Assembly (NCBI RefSeq): GCF_000615975.1
Contig: NZ_BAMP01000001.1
Coordinates: 1 to 64,000 of the forward strand
DNA length: 64,000 bases
Direction: 5' to 3'
From: Nitratireductor aquibiodomus NL21 = JCM 21793
Lineage (GTDB): Bacteria > Pseudomonadota > Alphaproteobacteria > Rhizobiales > Rhizobiaceae
The translations under genes and the position numbers were made by a program. Within the stretch, counting starts at the first letter, position 1; each line of letters opens with the position of its first letter. The notes beneath the pieces are model-generated. The model saw only the letters and a list, made by a program, of their open reading frames with translations. It did not search any database and had not been told where the DNA came from. This document shows, in pieces, positions 27,280-36,307 of this stretch.

Positions 27280-27678
27280 CTAACGGATTATGACGCCGGG
27301 TCCGACGGGGATCTTGTCGCCGCTTTCCAGAATGGCCATGACACCATCGCTGTAAAGACGGACTTCAGCGACCTTGCCGGTGGTCTCGCCATCGGCGGAC
27401 GTGATCTCGCGGCCAACTAGGCTGCCGGCCTGCGCAAGTGCGGACGCCTGCAGGATCTGGTCAAGCTTGGCATTGGCCTGCACCGACTGCTCCACCTGCG
27501 AGAACGTGGCGAGCTGCGCCACATAATCGGTGGATTCCATCGGGCTCGTGGGATCCTGGTTTTTCATCTCGGCCACCAGCAGGCGAAGGAATGCCTGATA
27601 GTCCACCGTCTGCGGTGCGGCGACCTGCTGCGTTCCGTTGCCGTAGGTCTTTGCGCCCGATGCTGCTTCAACGTTCAT
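27280..27678 (-). CDS. flgD: Hook-capping protein FlgD
   Basis: Scaffold for hook assembly, 132 residues. The N-terminal cap region DYQAFLRLLVAEMKNQDPTSPMESTDYVAQLATFSQVEQ is a near-textbook FlgD signature. The C-terminal part is short, as in other rhizobia, lacking the tudor/FnIII-like half of enterobacterial FlgD. Adjacent to flbT and fliQ with gaps of only a few bases. Confidence 0.95.
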   Translation of the reverse strand: MNVEAASGAKTYGNGTQQVAAPQTVDYQAFLRLLVAEMKNQDPTSPMESTDYVAQLATFSQVEQSVQANAKLDQILQASALAQAGSLVGREITSADGETTGKVAEVRLYSDGVMAILESGDKIPVGPGVIIR

Positions 27679-27681
27679 GGC

Positions 27682-28119
27682 TTACTTTCCTGCAACGGCG
27701 GCGACCGGCTGGCTCTCCGCCGCTCCTGTTTTCTGGATCATGATTTCGTCTTCGACAGGATAGAGCGCACGAATTTCCTTCAGCGCGTCATAAACCTGGC
27801 CGTTGGCCACAAGCTCCTCGACATGCTTCAGCCCGGCACGAATGCGCTCACTGGTGAAGCTGTTGAGGAGCCTGGGCAGGAGTTGACTGAAGAGACGGCG
27901 CGCGTCGTCTGCATTGTCCGGCGTGATCAGCATGATCTGTACCGTGAAATACAGCTGCCGCAGCGGCGTCCGTGCCTCTTCTGCCTGGAGAACATGGTTC
28001 TCAAGCAGGAACTGGACATTGTTCAGAAACTCCAGCGTGACCTTTCGATCGGTCTTGATGACCGCGCCGTTGACGTAGATCTTCTCGTTCGCCTTGAGTG
28101 ATATTTTTAACGTGCTCAT
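27682..28119 (-). CDS. flbT: Flagellin post-transcriptional regulator FlbT
   Basis: A 145-residue protein with SLKANEKIYVNGAVIKTDRKVTLEFLNN and ENHVLQAEEARTPLRQLYF, the FlbT signature. FlbT binds flagellin mRNA leaders: negative control in Caulobacter, more often positive in rhizobia/Brucella. It overlaps flaF by four bases. Confidence 0.94.
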   Translation of the reverse strand: MSTLKISLKANEKIYVNGAVIKTDRKVTLEFLNNVQFLLENHVLQAEEARTPLRQLYFTVQIMLITPDNADDARRLFSQLLPRLLNSFTSERIRAGLKHVEELVANGQVYDALKEIRALYPVEDEIMIQKTGAAESQPVAAVAGK

Positions 28120-28466
28120 TGCTGAATGCCGTCGCGGATGATCTGCGACACCTCGATCAGCCCATCAAGGTTCTGCGATCTTCCCTGACGAACCTCTTCG
28201 CCTTCCCGCAAAAGCCATAAACCGATGGAAATCAGATTGGCCCTGAGCTCCTTGGGAAGCTCGTTTTCCGGATTGCCGAGATCGTCGATGAAGGCAGTCC
28301 AGACGCGGATCATGAAATGGATTGCCTCGACGGCTTCCTGCGAGTTCACACCCTTTTCGCGCGCGGCCTGGAGGAGATCGATTGAACGGCTTAGAACCTG
28401 TTCCTCCCGATCTCGGGCGTCGGCGAGCGAGTCTGTCTGAACTTCGCTGTAGGAAAACTGGTACAT
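28116..28466 (-). CDS. flaF: Flagellar regulator FlaF
   Basis: A 116-residue protein with the FlaF pattern: YSEVQTDSLADARDREEQVLSRSIDLL at the start and LRANLISIGLWLLREGEEVRQG in the middle. FlaF works with FlbT in control and secretion of flagellins. Located between flgL and flbT in one operon. Confidence 0.93.
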   Translation of the reverse strand: MYQFSYSEVQTDSLADARDREEQVLSRSIDLLQAAREKGVNSQEAVEAIHFMIRVWTAFIDDLGNPENELPKELRANLISIGLWLLREGEEVRQGRSQNLDGLIEVSQIIRDGIQQ

Positions 28467-28498
28467 GTGCTTCCCGTTCGTTTGGTTCCGGCTGTCTG

Positions 28499-29548
28499 TT
28501 ATCGCAGATAGTTCAAGAGGCTGAGTTGCTGGAGCCGGGCTGTCAGTGCGTATGAGGCATCGAGCTGCGCTCTCAGATCGTTGACCCGTGTCGCCGCCTC
28601 ATAAGGATCGATGCCTTCGCTGTCCTTGATGAGGGTCTTGAACAGATCGACCTGAGATGAAATACGCGCGCTCGCGTCCGAGACGCGGTTTTCGACGATG
28701 CCGGCCTCGGCCTGCGCACCGGCGATGTCAGCGATCGCTTCTCCCACAAGCGTGAGCGACCTGTCGTACAGGACGTTACGGGCCTCCTCGCCGAGCGGCC
28801 CGCTGAGCAGATCGGAGATCGTGGCCGCGACCATGGCCAGTTTGCGTATACCGGTTTCATTTGCCGTGAGCGAGGTTTCGGCGGTCTCGTTCAGGGTGAT
28901 GCGGCTGGTGATTTTCTGGTTGGATGCGCTCGACCAGTTGGTCTCCCATCCCGGTCCGATGAACTGGGATTCCACATAGTTTGTCAGGAAGTCATCCATA
29001 TCGACCGCGCTGATGTTTGCAGCCGCCGGATCATTCTGTGTGAAACCGAATTTTGCCACGAATGCCGCATCGAAGGCGGCTTTGGCCGGGGAGGCAGGAT
29101 CGTGAAAATCTGCCACCGGCTTCACGTCCGTGTTGATGCCCGCAAACAGATACTCGCCGTTCAGATTGCTGTTGAGGATGCCGGTCATCGTCTTGAGCAC
29201 GCGTTCGGCTTCACCCCGCGAAACGGAGACCTGGTCGATGTCCGATTTCGCCGCGGTCAGCGAGGCAAGGAGACTTTGCCCCATATCGCCAAGCTGGGTC
29301 ATTGCGTTCTGCGTTGCCGAAAGACGATTTGCTGCGATTGCGTTGGCGTCGATCAGCCCGTTCAGACGATCGATGTTGCGGTTCATCGACAGGTTGCGGC
29401 CAGCGTGTGCGCCAAGGGCGATGCCGACGTCCGAGTGGCGTCCGGTCTGCGATTCCTTCAGGCTCTCGGCAAGCTCGGCCTGCATGCGCATGGTCTGGTA
29501 GCGCAGCGTCTGCGACATGGCCAGCGACGAGATGAAGGAGGTTTTCAT
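28499..29548 (-). CDS. flgL: Hook-filament junction protein FlgL
   Basis: HAP3, 349 residues. The N-terminal flagellin-like helices (FISSLAMSQTLRYQTMRMQAELAE) and the C-terminal helix ending in LQQLSLLNYLR match FlgL. It joins FlgK to the filament. Gap of 11 bases from flgK. Confidence 0.93.
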   Translation of the reverse strand: MKTSFISSLAMSQTLRYQTMRMQAELAESLKESQTGRHSDVGIALGAHAGRNLSMNRNIDRLNGLIDANAIAANRLSATQNAMTQLGDMGQSLLASLTAAKSDIDQVSVSRGEAERVLKTMTGILNSNLNGEYLFAGINTDVKPVADFHDPASPAKAAFDAAFVAKFGFTQNDPAAANISAVDMDDFLTNYVESQFIGPGWETNWSSASNQKITSRITLNETAETSLTANETGIRKLAMVAATISDLLSGPLGEEARNVLYDRSLTLVGEAIADIAGAQAEAGIVENRVSDASARISSQVDLFKTLIKDSEGIDPYEAATRVNDLRAQLDASYALTARLQQLSLLNYLR

Positions 29549-29559
29549 GTTCGGTCTCT

Positions 29560-31020
29560 CTACCGGGTTGCCTGCAGCAAGGTGGACAGCATTTCGTCTA
29601 TCACCGAGATCAGCCGCGCTGATGCCTCATAGGCGTTTTCGAGATCGAGCAGCAGTGCCATCTCGTTGTCGACATTCACGCCGGTTGCGTTGGAGAGTGC
29701 GGTTGCCGTGCGCACGGCGAGCGCTTCCTTGCCTTCCGCACCGCTTGCAGCCTGTTTGCGGTTTGCTTCCAGCCAGCTGACGGAATCGAACGAAAAGGCC
29801 GTTACGCTGCGGTTCGTGTCGAGACCGGCCAGCGGGTCGAACGTCATGGGTTCGTCAAGGCGTTCGGAGTAGCGCAGGAGCAGATCCGAGAATGAAGCCG
29901 CGCCGGTTGTGTTGTGCAGATAGGCCGCGCCATTGGCACCGCCATCCCTTAACAGTGACGGGTCGCCACCTGCATTCTTGTCGAACGCAGCGTTCACGCG
30001 GATCGCACCGGCCAGGCCGTCAATCAGGGTGCCCGCCGGCGGGATGCCGGGCCCGCCGGCCCAGCTGAACAGGCCGGCCATATCCGGGAGTGTGCCGCTC
30101 GGATCGGTCTCCGCAAATGCCGTGATCAGGCCGCGTGCAACCTCGTCGAGCTGGCGCTGCATCTGCAGCGCGGTCTCGTCGCGCAACTGAAGGGAAGCTG
30201 CGATGGAGCCCTTTGCGCTGGTGTTGCCACCAACACCCGGCACCAGGGGCACGCCGTCGACATAGACCGAATTGCCGGTCGTTCCCGGACCATAGCTCGT
30301 GTTCGGGGTGAATGTGACGGGCCGGGGAATTGTCTCGAACAGCGTTGCTCCGTCAGCGGTGACAATCACCATGTCGTTTCCGGAGCGCGTCGTGGTCGAG
30401 ATGGCCACATATTCCGAAATCTTCTTGAGGAGTGCATCCCGGCGATCCAGCGCATCCGAAACGTCGCGCCCGGAACGTGTCCCGTTCACGACCTCCGTAT
30501 TGACGGTCTCGAACTCGCCCAGAAGATAGTTGAGGTCATCCACGGCCGTTGCGATGTCGCGATCGGCATCGGCTCTGAAGTTTTGCACTGCGCCCGCACC
30601 GTCATTGAGCGAACGCACCACCTGATGTGCCGCCTGCACCGCGCTTTCGGCGAGTGTTGCGTTGGAGGGGGTGCCTGCATAGAGCTGCAGCGCCTCCTGC
30701 AACTTGCTGATGGCGGTAGCAGGCGCGTTCGCGTCCTCGACGCCATTGACTGTCAGGCGCATCGTATCGAGCCCGCCGGACATGGCCTTCTGGCCCTGCC
30801 ATGCGGAAATTGCGAAGAGATTTTGCCGGAAGAGAACTTCATCGGCGGCGCGTCGGATCTGGACGACGCGCGCGCCGGGAGCCATGCTGGACAGAAGCGC
30901 GCTGCGATGCGCGTAGTCCGGGTTGCTGGCTTCCGAAACGTTGCGAGAGACGACAGAGGTCTGGCGCGAGGTGTTGAAAAGCGCCGTCTGCGCGATGTTC
31001 AGTGCAGATGTCAGTGACAT
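29560..31020 (-). CDS. flgK: Hook-filament junction protein FlgK
   Basis: HAP1, 486 residues. It begins MSLTSALNIAQTALFNTSRQTSVVSRNVSEASNPDYAHR, the typical rod/hook-type start, and ends with the coiled-coil segment VNVDNEMALLLDLENAYEASARLISVIDEM. Links the hook to FlgL. Downstream of flgE with a 37-base gap. Confidence 0.95.
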   Translation of the reverse strand: MSLTSALNIAQTALFNTSRQTSVVSRNVSEASNPDYAHRSALLSSMAPGARVVQIRRAADEVLFRQNLFAISAWQGQKAMSGGLDTMRLTVNGVEDANAPATAISKLQEALQLYAGTPSNATLAESAVQAAHQVVRSLNDGAGAVQNFRADADRDIATAVDDLNYLLGEFETVNTEVVNGTRSGRDVSDALDRRDALLKKISEYVAISTTTRSGNDMVIVTADGATLFETIPRPVTFTPNTSYGPGTTGNSVYVDGVPLVPGVGGNTSAKGSIAASLQLRDETALQMQRQLDEVARGLITAFAETDPSGTLPDMAGLFSWAGGPGIPPAGTLIDGLAGAIRVNAAFDKNAGGDPSLLRDGGANGAAYLHNTTGAASFSDLLLRYSERLDEPMTFDPLAGLDTNRSVTAFSFDSVSWLEANRKQAASGAEGKEALAVRTATALSNATGVNVDNEMALLLDLENAYEASARLISVIDEMLSTLLQATR

Positions 31021-31057
31021 TTACGTTCTTCCACTCCCCCGTTCCGGAAACCCACGC

Positions 31058-32314
31058 TTATCGCTTCAGATTGACCAGGAGTTCCATCAGCTCGGAACCG
31101 GTCTGGAATGACTTGGAATTGGCCGTGTAGTTGCGCTGAGCCTCGATCATGTCCGTAAGCTCTGTGGCGATGTCCACATTGGACCGCTCCACCGCGCCCG
31201 GCGTTACCTTTCCAAGGCCGCCGCTTCCCGAGAAGCCCAGTTGCACACCGCCCGAGTCTGCACTTTCGGAAAAGACGTTGCCGGTGATGACCTTCAACTG
31301 GTCCGGGCTCTGCACGGTCGCGAGCGGAATGCGGTAGAGTGCGCGCCGCGATCCGTCCGCATATTGAGCGAAGACTGTGCCGTCCTCCGAAATCTCGACG
31401 CTGTCGATGGCGTAGGGTGCGCTTCCGTCTACCTTGCCGGTGACCGAGAAGTCCGTGTCGAGCTGCGTCATGTCCGACATATCAATCGTCAGCGTGTCGC
31501 CGCCTGGTACGGTCAGGGAGATGTCCGTCGGGCTGCCGCCGGCGAGTTTGCCGTTGGTCGGGTCGAAGGTGAGCGTGGTCGTGGCCAGCGGCGGGTTGGC
31601 ATAGGGGAACGACGTATCAGGCGCGGCATCCGCGCGGTCGTAGACGGTGACTTCCCAGGTGTCCGCGCCGGTCTTTGTCATGTAGACGTCGAGCAACTGC
31701 TTGCCGCCGAGATTGTCGTAGGCCACGAGCGATGTCTTGTGCGTGTACTGTGCCGTGGCTGCGTTGGCGGACGGCAGGTCCGCAGCGGCGACCACATCTG
31801 AGCCTGCCGGGAGGTTGGCCGTGAGCGAGCCATTGCGCGATGGCGTCGCCACCAGCTCCGACTGCGCGATCGTCACGGTTTCAAGACCCGCATACCCGTT
31901 TGCGGTGACAGCGGGAACGCCATTGGCGTAGCTGTACCCCATGAGCTTGTAGCCAGCGGCATTGACGAGTTCGCCGTCAGCGTTCGGCACGAAAGAGCCG
32001 GCACGGGTGAGGAATGGCTGACCGTTGGTGCCCTGGACGACGAAGAAGCCGTTGCCTTCGATGGCAAGGTCCGTTCCCGACGTGGTGTATTGCAGCGGGC
32101 CGGACTTGGAAATTTCATAGCGGATCGATGTCGTGACACCGCCCGAATTGTACGAGCCGCCAGAGGACGGCAGGACAAGCGAGGAAAATTCGGCCTTCGC
32201 GCGCTTGTAACCGTTGGTGCTGGAATTGGCGATGTTGTCGGCAACGGTGGACAATCGGTTGGATTGTGCCGCCATGCCGGAAACGCCGGTACGCATCATG
32301 CCATAAAGGCCCAT
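31058..32314 (-). CDS. flgE: Flagellar hook protein FlgE
   Basis: A 418-residue hook subunit. The start MGLYGMMRTGVSGMAAQSNRLSTVADNIANSSTNGYKRA is the conserved rod/hook N-terminus, and the C-terminal helix has LTDMIEAQRNYTANSKSFQTGSEL. Preceded by the FtcR/Rem-like regulator gene on the same strand with a 100-base gap, which may hold its own promoter. Confidence 0.96.
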   Translation of the reverse strand: MGLYGMMRTGVSGMAAQSNRLSTVADNIANSSTNGYKRAKAEFSSLVLPSSGGSYNSGGVTTSIRYEISKSGPLQYTTSGTDLAIEGNGFFVVQGTNGQPFLTRAGSFVPNADGELVNAAGYKLMGYSYANGVPAVTANGYAGLETVTIAQSELVATPSRNGSLTANLPAGSDVVAAADLPSANAATAQYTHKTSLVAYDNLGGKQLLDVYMTKTGADTWEVTVYDRADAAPDTSFPYANPPLATTTLTFDPTNGKLAGGSPTDISLTVPGGDTLTIDMSDMTQLDTDFSVTGKVDGSAPYAIDSVEISEDGTVFAQYADGSRRALYRIPLATVQSPDQLKVITGNVFSESADSGGVQLGFSGSGGLGKVTPGAVERSNVDIATELTDMIEAQRNYTANSKSFQTGSELMELLVNLKR

Positions 32315-32414
32315 CGGAAGTCTCCTCGTAGTCTGCGCCGATCACGGCCAAGGTAGGAGACGTGACTTGCGTGAAACTGGTGGTGGCGTGTTCTGAAGGA
32401 AAAAAGCCGGCGGA

Positions 32415-33089
32415 TTATGTATCCGCCAGCCGATAGCCGAGGTAGCGTTTGGAATCGATCGGGTCGAAACCGAGTTTTTCGCGCAGTTTCTTGCGCAGTT
32501 TGCTGATGTGGCTTTCGACCACATTCTCTTCGACGTCCTCGTCGAAGATGCCGTAGATGGCATTGAAGATCTGGGTCTTCGTGACCCGGCGCGTCGGGTT
32601 GCTCGCCAGATATTCCAGGATGCGACGTTCGCGGCGCGGCAGGGGAAGTGGTTGCCCCTCGATTTCCGGATCGCGTCCGTCAAAGTAGATGCGCATGGCA
32701 CCGATTTCGGTAAATGTCGCGGCTTCCTGCTGGGCCCGGCGGCGGATCGCCGTGATGCGTGCCAGAATTTCGCGGATGTGCACCGGTTTGCGCACGACAT
32801 CGTCGACACCCCACTCGAACATGCGCAGTGTGTCATCGAGCGAATTGCGTTCGCTGAGTGCGATCAGCGGTGCTGCCGAACGTTCGCGAATGCGCTGGGC
32901 GCGAATGTCGCCCTCTTCGCACTGGCCGAGCAGGAAAGCACTGACGGCCTTCAGTTCTTCGTCGGCGACCGTTTCGACCCATTCGCCGAATTCATCCGGT
33001 GCGAAGCCCGCGCTCGCAACCCCCTCACGATTGAAAAGTGAGTGATAACCTTCAGTCACCAGCTCACGCTCGTCTATCACGACAATCAA
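32415..33089 (-). CDS. ftcR: FtcR/Rem-type flagellar response regulator with degenerate receiver
   Basis: An OmpR-like regulator of 224 residues. The C-terminal winged helix is clear ([45 protein letters not shown]). Location between the motC/fliK block and flgE matches Rem of Sinorhizobium and FtcR of Brucella, master regulators of flagellar genes. The receiver starts IDERELV and keeps a Lys in RKPV, but at the expected phospho-acceptor strand it reads AFLLGQC, without an Asp. Phosphorylation-independent control is therefore likely. The upstream 140 bases include AT-rich DNA. Confidence 0.92.
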   Translation of the reverse strand: MIVVIDERELVTEGYHSLFNREGVASAGFAPDEFGEWVETVADEELKAVSAFLLGQCEEGDIRAQRIRERSAAPLIALSERNSLDDTLRMFEWGVDDVVRKPVHIREILARITAIRRRAQQEAATFTEIGAMRIYFDGRDPEIEGQPLPLPRRERRILEYLASNPTRRVTKTQIFNAIYGIFDEDVEENVVESHISKLRKKLREKLGFDPIDSKRYLGYRLADT

Positions 33090-33227
33090 CGGCCCGCCCT
33101 CCGAATCAACTTATGTATCAAGTGGTAACTGGTCGGGCGAATCGCACACAACCATGAAATCTCAGGAGTCAATATTGGGGAGTCGCTGTATGGATGCTTT
33201 TCAGCTCAAGGAAATCAATAAATTCAA

Positions 33228-33782
33228 TTAATGGTTGCAGAAACTGCGTGCCTCGGGTGTCCACGCACCGAAGCCCGTTGTGACCATGTTGGTGATCACC
33301 CGGCAGACATAGCGCTTCTGCGCCGGATCGTTGTCAGGGCCGGCGTGATAGCGTGCCACGGCCATTGACCAGGAGCCGTGCCGCCGCTTTAGCTGAACCA
33401 GAAACCGGGCCGCGTAGTCGACATTCTGACGCGGGTCCAGCATGGATCCTAGATTTCGAAATTGATCGCCATGGTAGTGGTGGTTGATCTGCATGCATCC
33501 AAGATCAATGAGTTTCTTGCCCTCGCCGCGTGCCCGCTCGAAGGTGCGGATCGCTTCACCCGCGCTGCGGGCGAAGACGGCCTTGCCTTCAATGTTGAGA
33601 GCGTAAGGCTGCAGGCTTCCCTTCACGCCGGTCTCCGTGAGCCCGACAGCGTAGAGAATACCGGGCGGAACCTCATAGCGTTCCGCCGCGCGGAGGATTT
33701 CGCCCTCGCAGGCGTTGCCAGCTGCCTGCGCGTCTCCCGCGAGCATGAAGAGGCTAAATATAAAGGCCGTTCTGCGCCGCAT
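33228..33782 (-). CDS. Flagellar lytic transglycosylase (SLT domain)
   Basis: A 184-residue secreted enzyme: signal peptide ending DAQA, then the goose-lysozyme/SLT-like core with catalytic Glu in YAVGLTETG, CMQINHHYHGDQF and VARYHAGPD. It likely opens peptidoglycan for rod passage, taking the role of the missing FlgJ muramidase. ATG at 33782 follows AGGA and overlaps the fliK end by 29 bases, indicating coupling. Confidence 0.87.
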   Translation of the reverse strand: MRRRTAFIFSLFMLAGDAQAAGNACEGEILRAAERYEVPPGILYAVGLTETGVKGSLQPYALNIEGKAVFARSAGEAIRTFERARGEGKKLIDLGCMQINHHYHGDQFRNLGSMLDPRQNVDYAARFLVQLKRRHGSWSMAVARYHAGPDNDPAQKRYVCRVITNMVTTGFGAWTPEARSFCNH

Positions 33783-35030
33783 CGGCGGTATCCTGCGCCT
33801 GTCTTCCGTCGCGGCCAGCCTGCTCTCGGGGTGAGCGTTCCCCGCCAGCTCCGCGTGAGGGGTCGCCTTCGCCCCGGCCATCGCTCATGGACTGGAACGC
33901 CCCATCGCGTGTGTTGCCGCCGGTTGCGGTGTTGCTTTGACCACTGGACGCGGACTGCTGCACCGTGACCCGGTCAATATCGTAGCCGAGCGAGCGCAGC
34001 GCCTTGACGATGGAATCGCTGTCGGTGCTGAGACGATGGCGCGCTTCGGTGTTTTCCACCTGCAGGTCCACGGTCAGTTGCTCTCCAACGATGCGCAGCC
34101 GGGCTGTCACCATCCCGAGTTCGGCCGGCTGGAGCTGAATCTTCAACGTCTGCACCATGCGCCCGGCCTCGCCCTGCTGACCGGTTTGCAGATGTGCGGC
34201 TTCGCTGGTGCCGGCGCGCGGGGCAAGAGGTGTCTGCTCGCCGCCGGCCACAGGGGCGGGTGCGGGTGCGCGCTGGATGGAAACCACGCGGATTTCAGGT
34301 TGCTGGTGCTGCTGGGCGTTGTCACGCAGCAACCCATCGCTACTGTTGCCGCCAGCGACACGCTGCGTCGCCTCGGGTTTTCCAGAATGGCCAGGCTGCT
34401 GCTCGACGGCTCCTGCGGCCGGCTTTTCGGCTGCGGAGGCATTTGCTTTCACTGCCGCCTGTGCGGTTTCGGGAGCGGGGCGTTCAGGCCTGCCCGGGGC
34501 TGCCGTAGCCGTGCGCTCCCGGGGCCGTTCATTTGCCTGGGGTGACGGCTGCCCGGCTGCAGCGTGAGGTGCAGCTGCAGCATGTTCTGAGGCTGGAGGG
34601 GCAGCGTTTGGCGCTCCATTGGCCTGCGCGGCCCTGCTTTCACCGTTCAGCGCCTGTTTGCCGTCGTCCTCAACCGCTTCAGGATCTGCAGCCACGGGTG
34701 TTGGCCTGACGCCGGCTTCAGGCGAGGTGGCGCGCATCTGATCGGAGGGATGGTCTTCCGGAAGCGAAATTTCAATGCCGTCGGCCGGCTGCTCTTCGTC
34801 GCGCGGGGCCCCTCCTGCCCACCCATTCGATGCGGCAGGGTCCAGCGTATCGGGTGCCAGCCTGTTTCTTCGTCTCCGGCTTTTCTCTCCGGGTCGCCCT
34901 TTGCTTTCTGGTTTTCCTGGAGGGCTTCCTCGAACGCGGGGGAACCAGCCTCGCCGGCGGCGCGCTTCTGCAAACCTGTGTCCAGTGACTGTGGGCCGGT
35001 CGGCAAACTCCGGCTGATAGCGGCGTTCAT
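33754..35030 (-). pseudogene. fliK: Hook-length control protein FliK (MotD), frameshifted
   Basis: Secreted ruler of hook length, called MotD in older rhizobial literature. The N-terminal frame, from ATG at 35030, gives NAAISRSLPTGPQSL...DEETG. The second frame continues LAPDTLDPAASN, a long Ala/Pro/Gln-rich middle and the conserved C-terminal domain LKIQLQPAELGMVTARLRIVGEQL. They join at about 34861, where GGG appears as GG. The corrected length is 425 residues. Start overlaps the motC stop (ATGA). Confidence 0.87.
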
Positions 35031-36307
35031 TGCGCGGTTTCCTCTTCAAGCAGTGCATCGATATCTTCGAGCTTGCTGCGCATTTCTTTCAGGTACCCAT
35101 CGGCTTCCTCGTTCACCGGATCGCCGGGGAATACCAGGTCGTCGGTGCCCGGCGATGCGGGCGCGGTGGCGTTTTGTTCGTTCTTGACGATGCCGTTGTC
35201 CTCAATCGCTGCCTCCTCGGGAAGACCTGCCTCTGCAGGCGTCGGCTCGGGGGGCGGGGATACCGCAGACGTGTGACGGGGTTCATCCAGCACCGCCTTT
35301 GCAATGGCGGTTGCTGCGTCGAGCAGTTCCCGGTCGGCACTGGAGAGCCGGTCGCGTTCGATGCCGTTGAGCGCGGCAAGAACATCGTCGACATTATCCG
35401 AACTGACGGAAGCCATATTCGCGTAGAGAACGGCCCGTGGGTCGCTGTCACCGTCTGCGCCCTCGCTATGGGCCATGGCCTTTTGTGAGGCGAAGGCAAG
35501 GAGCCGCTCATAACCCTCAATGGCACTCTTGCGTGCGAGCCGCAGGTAGACGATTCGTGCCTGCTCGCTGGACATCTGCGCCGTAACGTCATCGACCATG
35601 CCCGGATCGACGGTTTCGTGCAGTTCCACGACGGCGGCCACGAAGGTGTCGACAAACTGCGTTGCGTAGGGTGAGCGCAGGAAACGCCGGACATATTGTT
35701 CGGACGCGCGGGCAAGCCGCTCGGTATCCCCGAGGGCGGCAGCCAAGGGGATGCTTCTGCGCAGGGCCGCCTCCTCTATCAGCGTGCCTGGACTGAGAAG
35801 CCTGGCTTCGTCAAGCATCCTGACCGCGAAAAGAGGGTTGTCCCTTGCCGTCACCGTCGCGCTGACGAGGGCGACAGGTGGCCCCACTTCCGGCGGGAGG
35901 CTCTTGGGATCGATCTCCTGGAGCACGGACCGGGCAGCGGCGAAGTCGCCCAGCGCATAGCGCACGATCGCATTGCCGAGCCGGCTTTCATCTGCATTCA
36001 GCGAAAGCTTCGAGAACAGGAGCTCCAGCGTCTTGGGATTGCCGCCGCTGAGACCATAGATGAGCAGCGCCTGCAGGTTCCGGGGGTCGGAAAAATCGTC
36101 CGGTGCGGCTTTGCGCATGCGGTTGTCGATGATGCCCAGGAGCTTCTGCTGCATGGGCAGGGCCGCATGATCGCCGTCTGCAATCCGATCCTGAACCCGC
36201 TGGAGCGAGCGGACCATCTGATAGGGCTGCATGGAAGCCGCCTCGGCACCGGCATCGAGAAACAAGCCGGTCACCAGAATGGCGGCAAGTCTCGCAACTG
36301 CCTTCAT
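35027..36307 (-). CDS. motC: Periplasmic motor protein MotC
   Basis: A 426-residue secreted protein with signal peptide ending GAEA, then SMQPYQMVRSLQRVQDRIADGDHAALPMQQ. It is helical with an acidic, Pro-rich tail. MotC is specific to rhizobial flagellar motors, where it acts with MotB to set rotation speed. It overlaps motB at its start and fliK at its end. Confidence 0.93.
   Translation of the reverse strand: MKAVARLAAILVTGLFLDAGAEAASMQPYQMVRSLQRVQDRIADGDHAALPMQQKLLGIIDNRMRKAAPDDFSDPRNLQALLIYGLSGGNPKTLELLFSKLSLNADESRLGNAIVRYALGDFAAARSVLQEIDPKSLPPEVGPPVALVSATVTARDNPLFAVRMLDEARLLSPGTLIEEAALRRSIPLAAALGDTERLARASEQYVRRFLRSPYATQFVDTFVAAVVELHETVDPGMVDDVTAQMSSEQARIVYLRLARKSAIEGYERLLAFASQKAMAHSEGADGDSDPRAVLYANMASVSSDNVDDVLAALNGIERDRLSSADRELLDAATAIAKAVLDEPRHTSAVSPPPEPTPAEAGLPEEAAIEDNGIVKNEQNATAPASPGTDDLVFPGDPVNEEADGYLKEMRSKLEDIDALLEEETAQ

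Noticed and set aside
33190-33231. 13-codon plus-strand frame after GGGGAG, upstream of the FtcR/Rem-like gene
   Set aside because: A good ribosome site but no evidence of conservation; overlaps the end of the transglycosylase gene. Too short to call.
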